This document shows positions 11,060 through 22,539 of a stretch of DNA of 34,452 bases, piece after piece (the first letter of the stretch is position 1; each line of letters starts with the position of its first letter). The notes below the pieces were generated by a model that saw only the letters and a program-made list of their open reading frames with translations, was not told the DNA's origin and ran no database searches. The stretch is from Scytalidium lignicola (Eukaryota > Ascomycota > Leotiomycetes): assembly GCA_002812745.2 (NCBI GenBank), contig NCSJ02000417.1, positions 1-34,452 on the forward strand, written 5' to 3'. Made by a program: the position numbers and the translations under genes.

Positions 11060-12560
11060 AGGGAAGAGTAAATAGTTTAGGTAACCACAAACCTTCTAAG
11101 TAGCAAGTTGAAACTGTCCAAGGGTACATCCTTCAAACTTGTTTTTAGCTTTGATCTCATGGTCATTGTAAGGCAAACTCCATCCTTGCTTAATACTAGG
11201 GAAAAGGAAGATCCAAGACTTAAGATAGTAGACAATTTAGGGGAAGAAGGTTCTGAAGATCAATTTGTTGATTTTGCTTTTAATCTATCCACTGTAACCA
11301 TTGCAGAGCTTAATGGATATGTTAAATCCAAACAACATAAGTACAAGGATGAGGAATAAACTGATTATAACTTGTAAGAAGCTTTTAAAGAAGACTTTTA
11401 CAACTTTATAAAAGCTTCCTTTATAAGAGTTATTATTAACACCTTAAAAACCTTCTGAATATTCTTATAAGCACAAGGAATATGGATTAGAAGTAATAAA
11501 ATGCTAATGTTATATATAATAGTTAAAACATTNAAAAAAGGAAGAACTTGCAGAATGGACTAATGATAAGATTAACGAATATATTCAAAAGTATAATCAA
11601 ACCTTCTTAAATGTGATTAATTATAGACTTAATGGTGGAAAGTTACTTTTAATCAACACTTTAAGAGAAGATGAAGAAGAAATATACAATACTCTAGGAG
11701 TTTCTAAAGTTTAAACTTAACAAGAGACCTCTTCATATTCAAGTGTATTATTATTAGTATAAGCAAAGAACATACTTATATATTCAAGGTTATTACTTTT
11801 GTTATAGGCAAAGAATACCCTTTTACACTTGAGTATACTACCTTTGTTATAAGCAAGGAATACTCTTCTGCAAATTAAGCTTTCTCTACTATTATATTAA
11901 GTATAAGGGTATGAGAAGGAGCTTGTAAACCTGGTAAAGATGTATACTGAAGAAGGTAAGTACAATAGTGATAAAGACAACTTTAACTTTAAACTTACTA
12001 TTCTTCGTAATATTTGTAGAAGGGTTAACATATTATAACAAGCCTAGGCAAAAGCCTTTCCTAATATGTTGAAAGGCTTAGCCTTAGACTTCTTCTATGC
12101 TAATAATACTTTAACTACTTTATCTTTTAAAGAGTTGTGTATTAAGGTCTATGATTACTTTAAAGGCCTTGAATACAAGAGAAGTATACTGTTAAAGTAG
12201 AATGAAGTGAACCTCAAGTCAATTATAACTTGAAACAAAGGCAAACTAACCTTTGAATGCCTTTAGCTACTCTTGAGTAAGTTACAACATCTTCAACATA
12301 GCCTAGACCTTACCTTACAGAATAACACTTTCATCCACAACAAGTTAATTATTGCCTGTTAAGATATACTAACCTGTTAATATACTTGTTTTAAGTTATT
12401 ACTAACTATTGCTAGCCTACTCAACGACTTGTGTTCATCAATTATAATATAAGAGAAGGTAAATAGTATTATCCAAACTAGTGCCTTCTTTACAGATTAC
12501 TATTATTACAAGCAAGGTTATTACTCTTTTACCTAGAACAACTGGCCAAGAAGATAGTTC
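11060..12560 (+). pseudogene. Gag-like region of copia element
   Basis: There is one open stretch (11108-11359, 83 codons, beginning MKLSKGTSF), followed by disrupted frames. By position this is gag. Near its end, about 12,560-12,610, a frame reads CFVYKKEGY, which resembles the zinc-knuckle start CFVCKKEGC of fungal copia gag proteins with the second Cys changed to Tyr (G to A). No intact product is possible. Assignment of the early part is positional. Confidence 0.5.
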
Positions 12561-12839
12561 AACAAGAAATACTGTTTTGTATATAAGAAAGAAGGTTATA
12601 TATTATATAACTATACTAAGAAGAAGTATAAGAAGTTGAAAAGCCACTTTAAAAAGTAGTTTGATCAATAATTCAATAAGAAATTTCGTTAATATCTTAT
12701 TAAGTTTAAAGGTGAAGAAGTTATAGACCTTAATGACAATGACCTTGATGATCTCAAAGACTTTAAAGACTTTGAAGACCTTAAAGCATTTATAATAACT
12801 ACTAAGAGTAATAAAGATTAAGGCTTTACTTTTATACAA

Positions 12840-14260
12840 GAGCTTATCGAAAGCTACATCACCTTTATCAGTATTGTTAATTTAGCAAATACAATTAAAG
12901 CTTCAGCATTCCTTGTTAATTATGCCTTTGAACATATACTTACAGCTCAACATACTATTATAGACTATAATGAAAAGGACTCCTTTGTATACAACACTAT
13001 TACCACCTCTAAGTATACATCAGAGACATTCTATGGTATCATGATCAACATAAGTACATTAAGGAAGTCTACAACTGGTTACAATCAGTATATTGCTTAC
13101 TAGAACCTTGATAATACTGTTTCAATTGATGAATCTACAAAAGGCAGTGTATTTGTACAGTTTAGAATAAGTATTACAAGCTTAATTAGTTCAATTAACA
13201 TTTACACCCCTTTTGGTAAGGTCTAATTCTATGTTGTTAATGTAAACACCTCATTTTTGCTTTTACTAGTTGATATGGATCATTTAAGCATTTATTATAA
13301 CAATGTTAAAAACAAGCTTATTACCTCTAACGATGAGATGCTTGTAATTTAACGTTTTGGCTATATGTTTTGGTTATAAGATAACTCCTTATATACTTTC
13401 TTGATGAACTCTTTCAATAACAATATATACTACTTAATTAAAGTTGAATTATGTTGTTTACATTATTGTTTTGGCTACTCATCAATTAGAAGGTTATACA
13501 GAATTCTAGAGTGTTCAAGGCATAAGGTCAACAATAAAGTACTCTAGCACCTTACCTAATTCTGTAGTTATTGCTAAAAATACAACAAATCACCTAGTAG
13601 ATTCAAGTTTACCCTTCAAGATAATATTAAATTTAACTATACAATTTTGGTTAACATTATGTATATCAATAACAAGCTTGTTTTACATATCATCAATGAA
13701 GTTATAAGCTTCCAAGTTGCTTGATAATTATAGAATATCTTCGTAAAATACATTTAGAACACTTTACAGACTTGTTAGATTGATACTTACCTTGGACCTC
13801 TTGAATTAGTTACTCATGACATTGGTAAGAGCTTTATCAGCAAGGATTTCAAGCACTTAATTACTATAATAAGAGTCTTCATTAAGTGTGTACTTGTAAA
13901 GGCACACTAGTCAATTGGAAAAGTTGAACATTATTATGCTGTCTTATGTTAAGCATATCAAATCGTCTTTGAGGAGCTCCTTGATCTTGACAAGGATATA
14001 GCCTTACAGATGGCTATCAAGGTTGTAAACAATACAGTAGGCCTTAACAGCCTTGTACTAACCTTACTTGTCTTTAGGGCATTCCCTCACATGTCAGAAC
14101 TTGATGCTCTTGCCCTTTCAGTAACTCAACGGGCTACAATAGCTAAAAANGGCCATGAACAAGATCAAGGCTTATCATGCCCAGAGATAAGTACAAGATG
14201 CCTTGAATCAACGAAATGGACCTTTAACGACGGCTATCCATGACCTACTATAGCCTTTGA
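12840..14260 (+). pseudogene. Protease/integrase region of copia pol
   Basis: In a frame interrupted by several TAG/TAA stops one reads a protease-like stretch, then a pre-integrase segment with CSYC...YNKSPSRF (about 13,560-13,610). The integrase-like part follows, including GPLELVTHDIGKSF and, after a stop, SIGKVEHYYA. The block ending FRAFPHMSELDALALSVTQR (inside the open stretch 14010-14243) is typical of the end of integrase in fungal copia elements. The N at 14150 follows a run of A. Interruptions sit where Gln codons are expected. Confidence 0.7.
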
Positions 14261-15100
14261 AAAGTCACACTTAGTTGTTCAAGCTTATAATAATGTTGAA
14301 AAGGATTTGGTTTTGACCTAATTACTTATAATCTAACAAGTTAGTCAATGCTTGATTTTAACTATTATAACTACAATGCCAGAGAAAAAGCTTTACTTAC
14401 AAGATATATTACAAGCTTATGTCCAATCGAATATAGACTTAAATCATGACTTTTATATTTGTCCTCTTACAGAGCTAAGCATAGGAGAAGATATTGTTTT
14501 AAAGGTTGTTAGGCCTCTGTACAGAGTCCTTGAAGCAGGGAACTATTAGTTTAATACTTATTACCACTATCATGTTGAACAACTTCAGATGAGCCAGTTT
14601 ACATACAACCCTTGCTTATTGTATACTAATACTCTTGGATTTGGAATTGTTAGCTTACAGACTAACAATATACTGTTTTTAGCTGACAACACCTTTACAG
14701 ACATTGAGTAAAAGAAGTTTAAATTTTAGGTTAAAGTTAAGAAGATACTTGTAATTAATAACCTGATTAAATTCAATAGTAGCTTGATTACCCTGAATGA
14801 TAACTTGATTTCCTTTAACCAAGAACAACAGTGTAAGAACCTTAGGCTTGTCAGCTTCTAACTATCAGACTTCATCAGTGTAAGAGGAACCTTACAGAAG
14901 GTAATAACACTTAAAGACCAGTATATAGCTTAAAGAGCTTGAGGAGTATACATAACTATTGTTAGCCAACCAAAGGCTGCTTTTGATCTTTCCTTTGCTG
15001 CTTAGATGGTCAATCCCTAGGAGAAAGATATTAAGGCACTTAACAAGTATTTATAGTAGTAGATTGACAATGTTGAAAGAGGCTTTAAGTATGTATTACT
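14261..15100 (+). pseudogene. Reverse transcriptase region of copia pol
   Basis: Between integrase and RNase H the frames are more broken. The open stretch 14352-14549 contains MPEKKLYLQDILQAYVQS and FYICPLTEL, the counterpart of the copia RT block in which catalysis-linked Asp residues and a QAY segment occur. A later stretch has LCNPCLLY-like remnants and, around 14,640, GIVSLQTNNILFLADN, matching the copia segment (G.V.LQTDDTL.L) with the two Asp changed to Asn. Inactive. Confidence 0.65.
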
Positions 15101-15659
15101 TGACTGTAATTCTCTTTAGTTACTAGTGTTCACAGACGCCTCTTTTGTGAACAATGTAGACCTCTTCTTACAGATTGGGTATGTGATTATACTTACAGAC
15201 GCTAATATGAAGGGAAATATTGTCTACTGGTCTTCAATCAAGTGTAAGAGGGTTATTAGAAGTGTATTAGCCTTAGAACTCTATGCTATAGTTCATGGAT
15301 TTGATATTGGGGCTGCCCTGAAGTTGATTATCAAGAGAATCCTTGAAATGACCATTCCACTTGTTCTTTGTACTGATTTGAAGTTGTTGTATGATTGCCT
15401 TGTCAAATTGGGTATTATACAGGAGAAACAACTTATGGTAGACCTTATGTGTTTACGTTAATCATATGAACATCAGGAGATTACTAAGGTTAAGTGGATC
15501 GATGGTAATAGTAACCTTGCAGATTTTATGACGAAATCCAAGGCTTGTAGAGTACTTAGAGACTTAATTGATAAGAATGAAGTTAGCTTACATATGACAG
15601 AATGGGTAGAACGAAAAGAGCTTGGAACTGAAGGAATTAAAGGTGTTATGGGGGTCTAA
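15066..15659 (+). pseudogene. RNase H domain of copia pol
   Basis: This is the best preserved piece. The open stretch 15126-15461 has FTDASFVNN, QIGYVIILTDA, YWSSIKCKRVIRSVLALELYA, and LCTDLKLLYDCLVKLG, the signature order of copia RNase H (DASF; SIKCKR.TRS..ASELYA; TDSKSLY). The frame stops once (TAA at 15459-15461, a likely CAA) and then continues SYEHQEITKVKWIDGN...ADFMTKSKA...TEWVERKE to a natural stop at 15657-15659. That marks the end of the polyprotein. Confidence 0.85.
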
Positions 15660-15844
15660 AAACGGCTATGGAGCTATGGGAGTGCTATAAGGAGTTTAAA
15701 AGTGGGATAGAACTACAGAGCTTTTTATAGTGTCTTTGTGCACTTACAGGAGCCTTTATATTCGTTATTGTCTTTTCAGTTTACTACTGTTTTTCTACTG
15801 TTTTTACAACTTTTACAGTTGTTACTACTTTTAGTTGTTGCCAG

Positions 15845-16072
15845 TGTTGGCATGGTTATATGTAGGCTAGAATCATGTGTAGATTAGGTGTACATGTAGA
15901 TAAGATAAGGCTAGTTCGGTTGTGGTAGGGGAGGGCGGTACTGCACAGCAGTACTCTTTATATAACTACCACAGTACGAACTTACCTATAGCTAACAACA
16001 ATCAACTATTATATCAACATGTATTATCTCCATATATTGGAGATGTACGTTCATTGTAGAGGTGAACCGACA
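15845..16072 (+). repeat. 3' LTR of copia element
   Basis: 228 bp, starts TGTTGGCATGG and ends GGTGAACCGACA. Exactly the same length as the left LTR. No obvious polypurine tract lies directly upstream, where the sequence is GTTGTTGCCAG. Confidence 0.92.
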
Positions 16073-16077
16073 GTTTA
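16073..16077. repeat. Target-site duplication, right (GTTTA)
   Basis: Exact partner of 9761-9765. Confidence 0.9.
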
Positions 16078-17750
16078 ATAACTAAACAATATTCGCTAAT
16101 TACTTCTTTAATAAACAAATAGCTTAACTACTTACTATCATTAAACTAACATTTCTTCATATAACTCTTTATATATATATTCTCCATTTAAAAAGAAATT
16201 TTTTTTTAAATAATATAATCAAATATAACTATTAGATTATACTTGTACAATTTATCTTGGAAAACTTAAACTATCTGATTTACTTGAATACTCAGTATAA
16301 AGTACTTCTGAGTTTAGCTCTTTCCTATTGCAAAGCTGTTAGCATATAAGGCTTTATAAAACACTTACATTAATATTATTCTATAAAAGCTAAAATTCGA
16401 AAATTAGTTAAAAGCTATACTTGAAAGTAGTTATACAATTATAATTATTCGACAATTTTTATTCTTAAAAGCAGATTAGCTTCACAATTTATCCTTTCTA
16501 TAATTAACAGCTTACAATATACAACATATATATATTTTATTTAAAACTCAAAAAAGTTACAAGCTTATAATAACTAAGTTTACTAGAAGAAGAATCTTAT
16601 TTATAAAAAAAGTTTATATTATTGTATAATTACAATTATAATTCTAAGATAATAAAAAANCAATATTAAATAGTAAATAAGATTAAGCAAGCAGAAAGTA
16701 CTTTTAAAGTCTAATTAACTATTATACAAGATTAAAATGATTTCGAGAAAATTCAATTACTTAGAAAATCGAAGAATAAGAACTTGCAAAATGTAAATGC
16801 TAACTTACATTACTAGTTAAAATGCTAGCAGATAAAATAAATATATAGTTATAATTTACCGAATAGAATAAAGTCTTTTAAAAATTTTAACATAACTTAG
16901 TAAAAACATATGCATTTATATAATTACTTAATGTAAAGAAAACTAAATTACATTAGTTAATAACTTTATAATAACAAATCATAAAATGCTATTTAAATAT
17001 GCTAGTTTATATAAATCATAGAGATATGTTAAAATAGTAAGCATTACTTAAAAACAAAGTTATAAGTTAATGTTTTTTTCAAATTACATCAAAATGCCAA
17101 ATTAATAAAGAAATGTAGTCAAATCTGAGAACAATTCATATGTTATATTATACAAACTGCACTTGAAAGATAAGAACTTCTATTAAGTATACTATGTTTA
17201 ATTCTATGTCCTTAGTATAGTATATACAATATTATACATTGAAAAAGACAGTATACAAGAAAATAAAGTTCATTAGCTAATTAATAATAAAAACTAATAT
17301 ACAATTCAAACTCTTCGGGTAGACAATAATCAAGAATATACGCATATAATTAACTAATTATAACAACTTTAAAAACTTAATTACCAATGAAAAATTAAAC
17401 AATATACTAATACATTTTTNGCATGTTAATCTTAATGCAAAACTTAAATTTTAACTTATTATACAATTTATCATTAATACATTATTTAGCTGTCCAGAGT
17501 ATTAATCTAAATAGTCTACAATTATACAATTTTATATTATATACATTTATCCTTAAGCGGATACTCTAAGTCATATAGCTAATCATACTTGAAGTTGCTA
17601 TTCTATTAAAGTTATAATTTAACCTTAGCCTAAAAGACAAAGACTATATATAAGTATTATATCATATTTGTGAAATTCATTTCTAGCATTTATGCAAAAG
17701 ATTATTCTTGTTAACTTCTAATATCTTAACTTAATTAGTCATAAGAAAAC
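16078..17750. other. AT-rich degraded repeat DNA
   Basis: Nothing coding is visible. This is the right-hand continuation of the AT-rich sequence into which the copia element inserted. It has N calls at homopolymers near 16660 and 17420. Confidence 0.6.
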
Positions 17751-18404
17751 AGTTAAATAAAATATACCCTCGAAAAGTGGCAAAATCAATAGAACTTGTT
17801 TATAGTTCACCAGATACAGCCGTATTCTTGTTACCAATACATATTAAAATCTTCTTTAAGTCCAGTTACCTGCCCGAAAGCGAGCGTAACTATTACCAGT
17901 ACTGCAATGATAAAACTTTAATGAAAAAAATTATATGGTTATATTAAAAACCACAAGGAGAATAAGCTAGGCTAAAGGGGATTATTCTAGGGATTAAATT
18001 TCATATAAAAAGCATTTGTTTGGGAAGGTAAGAAATCCAAATGGTATTATATACTTTGATTTTAAACAACCATACAATAAAGGAAATGTGTATTTGACTT
18101 AAAAACAGAACAGGTTTATAGGGTGTCGTTTTAGCCCGCTTGTAGTCATGGTTAATATCTAGGGCTAGTTACTGTGTAAGACTAGTTGCCAAGCACCAGG
18201 AGGCCTATCAGGCTGCTAGACTTATAAACGCAGTAAAGATAATCCGCTGAAACAGAACTCGTCGAGCAATTCTAAGTAATCCCATCTATGCACACTAGAT
18301 ATAAATCACTCATACTTTTGTATTTAATCAAAAATATATAATTTAAACTAGTTTTTAAGGGTCTTACTCTAGTTATTAAGCTCTTGTTTTACTGTGCTTA
18401 ACCA
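17751..18404. other. Transition from AT-rich to mixed-composition DNA, no gene seen
   Basis: Composition rises in G and C from about 17,760 and again from 18,120, with words such as GCCCGCTTG, CCAGGAGGCC and GAACTCGTCGAGC. No open frame of note and no RNA gene was recognised. It could be a further decayed 3' part of the kinase-like pseudogene region. Confidence 0.5.
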
Positions 18405-19290
18405 CTCTTATCCACCACTTTTGTCTAAGGTTAGCCCTCCTGAACCCTACAGCGCCTAAACCAATCTTGTCGATACATAGTTGAATGAGGAGTGATACCG
18501 AAGAGCATCCCTCGGAGGTGACATAATAGGAGCGGAATTTGTCCCTGTGTTAATTTCCGATCAGTTCGTGACACAGTCGAATCGCTAAATATGCCTTGTA
18601 CCTGTCGTCGGGAATGTGTTACTGCCAGACTCTCGGCTTTAATAGCTCCGGGATGTGCTATCGAGTAATGATTCTTGACTAGTCTACAAAGTTAGAGACA
18701 GAAATTTTAAGTTGTCGAGAGAGGAATTGGCGTATAGCTGGGAATTTACTGGTAGCCTAGGCGATTGAAGGACGACATCCAACTCCTTTGAGAGTGAACT
18801 GCTGCCAATGCATGCGGTTCGAACTGGCCTATGCTAACTCTATAGGTTCTGGGTTACTAAGTGCAAGTCCCCTAGTCTGTGTTTACCATGAGTCGAGTGT
18901 CTAGCTAAAGTAGACGCTTTCAAAGAAGAGTCCTTTAGTCCAATAGCGAGTTCGCCGTTCCTCCACCGCACGCACTTACATACAAGTTGTCTTCACAACG
19001 CTCACTTTCCTCCTTATTGCCTTAAGATGCTAGTGTAAGATCGACCTTTGTGCCGCTCTCGCTTGTTGGTTAGAAACATGAACATCTTAACAGCGAAGTA
19101 CTCCCCGTCGCGGACCCTGATGATCTTACGAACTTAACCGAAGCTACCCTTTCCAATGGTTTCATCACTATAGTAGGTACCTGCTTTCTGGGATTCTGCT
19201 AGCTTCGGTATTGTCGTGAGAGCAGTGTCTAGGCCAATTCTATCGACTGTCGGGACCGCTTCTTTGCTCCTCCTAATGAATGCCCGCAAC
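18405..19290 (-). pseudogene. Protein-kinase-like pseudogene with RIP-type stops
   Basis: Two frames on the minus strand look like former exons. The first (about 19,290-19,020) contains DETIGKGSFG, a stop, VRKIIRVRDGEYFAVKMF. This is the glycine-rich ATP loop (GxGSFG.V) followed by the invariant-Lys motif (AVK) of a Ser/Thr protein kinase. The second (about 18,871-18,410) is one continuous frame of about 150 codons with only TAG/TAA interruptions (at least six), each fitting a lost Gln codon. It includes FPAIRQFLSRQLKISVSNF and IPDDRYKAYLAIRLCHELI. It matches no domain I can name and may be a C-terminal extension. The catalytic loop (HRD) and DFG are not visible, so the kinase core is deleted or scrambled. 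Not functional. The kinase call rests on the ATP-loop motif alone. Confidence 0.5.
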
Positions 19291-19693
19291 TTTTAGATAC
19301 ACCGAGGATCGGTAAATGATTCGGAAACTCGACCTTCATAATAGGGCTTCTTGAATAGATGGTGGTCTCTCCAAACGGATTTGGAAAATTAGGTCCCCTT
19401 CGACCCGCCTGTCCCAGGATGTCACCTCAGCGTTATTATATCCGGTCCGGTTGCAACTATTTAGTTGTAAACAATAATCATCTAGCTGATATAAATCTAT
19501 ATGTTGACATACAACATTTGATAATATATTTAATAATGGCCAGACCTATATGTACATGCACTTTACCTATGCGTACATGCGAATCACCGGTATCGGCATT
19601 TGCGCGTCAAACTTTTACCCATACAATTTGTTAGTAACTCGAATTAGAAAAGGGTTAGCATAATTAAATAAATTTCATTGCTAAGTCTGCCAT
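19291..19693. other. No gene seen
   Basis: Mixed composition to about 19,430, then more AT-rich. The open stretch 19359-19634 (plus) lacks any recognisable domain and overlaps sequence upstream of the kinase-like pseudogene, so I do not call it a gene. Confidence 0.4.
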
Positions 19694-20115
19694 AAACATC
19701 CACACCCGGTATCCCCCATCGACACGCCTCCGTCGGACTCAATTCTACTAACATTGAAAAATCTCAATTATTCGCTTCAACTATAAACTCAAGTCCTGAA
19801 CGGGAAATCCATCAGAAAACTACTGCTGAAGGAAACATCGGTGATCTTGATGACAAAGCTCATACTCTAAGTACTGACCCTACCAATTCTGATAGAGAAG
19901 AGCAACTACATCCTCGGAAGCGGGTGAGGGGGCCGGCTATTGAGAGAGACCGCAAAATAGAAGAAGATCCATCGACGCAACAAGTCAGAAGAAAACAGAA
20001 GGACCGTCCAGCAACATGCAAGAGAGTGAAGAGATTCCTATCCATGGATACTCTCATCAATCTCTGTTGCTTCACAAATTCCAATTCACTTATACGCAAT
20101 TGTTTCTATAATTAA
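19694..20115 (+). CDS. Unidentified open frame, possible terminal exon
   Basis: A plus-strand frame stays open for 140 codons after a TAA near 19,691 and ends with TAA at 20113-20115. It has no early ATG, so if real it would be a downstream exon or a broken gene. The product is polar and charged, with two basic clusters (HPRKRVRG and RRKQKDR) that could act as nuclear localisation signals, and it ends with a Cys- and Asn-containing tail (CCFTNSNSLIRNCFYN). I recognise no family. It lies downstream of the convergent HET gene on the other strand. The length of the open frame is the only real support. Confidence 0.3.
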
Positions 20116-20333
20116 ATGACAGATCTGGTGTCTCGGGTTATCTCCAGCCTTAATCTCTTAGCAATCCTCCCACTCCCCTTGTCTCCGCTCCAATCACTGA
20201 CGATAATCGCAAGCGTTAGTTGACTGAGCCACGATCAGCCGCCACGGAGTACATACGGTCTTGCATTGGTTCTCTACGGTATGTTCTGCACCCAATAGTT
20301 CCGCCCAACGAGAATGTTAAGGCTAGTCTATTA

Positions 20334-22539
20334 TTAGACAAGGGTGATAGTCCGCTTATTAAATCTTACCCATAAAGAGGCAAGGTCAGGTCTATCCTCT
20401 TGCACTCCCCAATATCCTACTCTTCGGTACTCGTCATTTCTACCTACTCTCTGAAGGATCAAACCATGAGCCGAGAACTCTGTACTACGGAACAGTAAAC
20501 AAGTAACACTTGATGAAAAGTAGTCATCTTCATCGAACCAGGCGTGACAGATATAATTCTCTGATCTCGGTGATTCGCCCCAGCGTGCCCTTATATCGTC
20601 TATCTTTTTGCATTCATTTATGACATTAGAACGTAATTTTTCAGCTTCTTGTGAGAGTTCTTCTCCGGGGGTCGTCACTAGATAGAAGACCTTTTTTCTA
20701 TAGTCAGAACAGGATGGCTGGTCTTGGGTGCAACATATTTCTGATATAGGACCGTTTAAAGTAATCCAGCCCGCAGAGACGCGCCCCATGGGATCACCAC
20801 CTACAAGAGTAGTTCCACAACTAATGATATTGATTACTTCTATGGGATACCATGGAAGAACGTATTCCAGTGGACCGTTGGAGGCGGCCCACGACCATGA
20901 GGGTGCCTGGGGGTCACCAAGCTTCTCGGGAATATGCTCAGACCGTAGCATATCCTTCCTAACCCTTCTCCAAAGAAGCCCCAGCAGTATATGACATTCC
21001 CAAATCCCTGCCAGATATTTACACTGGATGATGCGATGCACTTCGTGGGCCAATCCCGACAGAGCTGGCAATTTATCTGATGTGTACGTAAGGTGGCGCG
21101 TTCCATAACCCGATCCAACCAAATGGCAGGTGGCTGGATTTCCAATCATAGTGTACCAGTGTTCAGCTATGGTCTGACAGATTGCCTCACGGCGGCTTTT
21201 GTCGAGAGCTTCGGCGTTTTGAAATTCTTTGGCCGCTCGAGATAAAGCTTCGATCAGTTTGCCTCCAGAGCAGAAGTAACGAGAGTCGGAGAAACTGTAG
21301 ACACCACTTTCAGAGACACGATAATTTTTGCGACACTCGAAAAAGCACTCCTCTGAAGTAAAAGTTAAGACTCGAGTAGACAAAATATTCTCTTGCAAAC
21401 ACCACGCGCGGGTGTCTATTTTTCCTTTTGGACTTGCCTGTGGTTTCACCCACACATGGCCACAACTCTTGCCCTCTGTTGATAAAAGCTCAAGCTGACA
21501 AGAGCTAGCGTATGGCGAATTTCGTGTGAGAAAGCCATCCGGGTCTTGGGAAGTTGCTGAGACAGCAATTGTTAGGAAGGAATTCTTGAATACATCGCCC
21601 ATTTTCGAAGACTCCAGTTCCCAGTCTTTCAGAGAGTCTTGAACAATGCACAATGCATCGATCCAAATGTATCTTAATCCTAACTTCCGGGTTACGGTGA
21701 TGGCGTCTTGAAATGACTGAGGTAGTATGCGCACATCTATGCTTCTGCTCCACTCCTGAAGCAGTTTCATCTTCAGTTTATTATGGATTTCGGCTCCCCA
21801 GACATGGCTTAAAGCAATATAAGTGCCACGCATATTTGTAGAGACGTTTAGGGACACAATACAATCTTGTGAAGATCCAACATCAATGATTCGTCTAGGA
21901 AGTATCTCATCCGTGTGACGGGGGCAGTCGGCCGCTGAGTGATGTTGGTAACATGTGCTGATCCAATCCTTTATAGTCTGATAGGTGGTCACAGAATGAA
22001 AAGCAGAAAGAGGCCGGTTAGTAATGTATGGAGCTGCTGCATTATCTGAAACAGTTATACCAGGTATTGATCATGACAAAAGACTCAGACATACCTGGAG
22101 CAGTGATGGCACTTAATTCTACAGGACACATACGGGCAAAGTTGTCCACATATACATCAAGCTTATCCCATTGACCGGGATGACTTTCGGTAACATCTAC
22201 GGGCTCAGTGAGTTGCAACTGCCCGAATGAAGATGCGTGTTCCAACTCAATTGATGTTCGGTACCATAAGAGTATTATTGCACCCCAGTTACAGGAATCC
22301 ACATTAAGTAGAATATCAGTATTTAAGAAAAGGCGAACTATAATGTCACATAGCGGGCATCCACAATTTGCAGATTCCTGCAAAAGTAGAAAGCTGGAAT
22401 AATGCCGGTAGATTTGTGGTGAAGCACTTTGTTTTCCCGTCATTGACAACAATTCTTCCAGGATAGGCTGAATAGGTTTCAATAGAAGCTTCGGAGGTCT
22501 TAGCTGTATTGAACGGCAAACTTTACAGAGCTTCGACAT
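20334..22539 (-). CDS. HET-domain (heterokaryon incompatibility) protein, two exons
   Basis: The gene reads as 22539-22095 joined to 22045-20334, giving 718 aa. The 49-bp intron (22094-22046) has a GTATGT donor and TTTCAG acceptor, and splicing keeps the frame (G|AT, Asp 149). The N-terminus carries CKVC near residue 5 and GCPLC further on, the usual Cys pairs at the start of this family. The HET domain spans about residues 222-366: YIALSHVWG (224-232), LRYIWIDALCIVQDS (272-286), VFKNSFLTIAVSA (300-312) and RAWCLQE (361-367), all in the standard order. The length is normal for the family. HET proteins trigger cell death when genetically different hyphae fuse. They are thought to act in self/non-self recognition through the HET domain, often with a variable C-terminus. 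No stop or frameshift is visible, so this is the best-preserved gene here. The allelic specificity partner is unknown. Confidence 0.92.

Larger units (their letters stand above)
9766..16072 (+). mobile_element. Ty1/copia LTR retrotransposon, RIP-mutated, complete boundaries
   Basis: The 6.3-kb element has 228-bp LTRs at both ends (TGTTGG...ACA), a perfect 5-bp target duplication and a plus-strand polyprotein in the order gag-like region, integrase, reverse transcriptase, RNase H, which is the copia order. Recognisable protein pieces run from about 12,500 to 15,659. Almost all interruptions in the best frame are TAG or TAA where glutamine codons would be expected, so the damage is mainly CpA to TpA. 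It is far better preserved than the gypsy element to its left. Together with insertion into AT-rich debris, this makes it the younger arrival. Confidence 0.92.

Noticed and set aside
12603..12839. 78-codon minus-strand open frame with KVFKVFKVF repeats
   Set aside because: Antisense of the copia gag/pol region; the repeat comes from GACTTTAAAGAC-like codons on the plus strand.
18811..18834. GGTTCGAACT, similar to a tRNA T-loop
   Set aside because: No pairing T-stem, anticodon arm or acceptor stem could be built around it; it lies within the kinase-like pseudogene frame.
19359..19634. 91-codon plus-strand open frame
   Set aside because: No domain, Cys/Pro-rich random-looking translation crossing a change in base composition.
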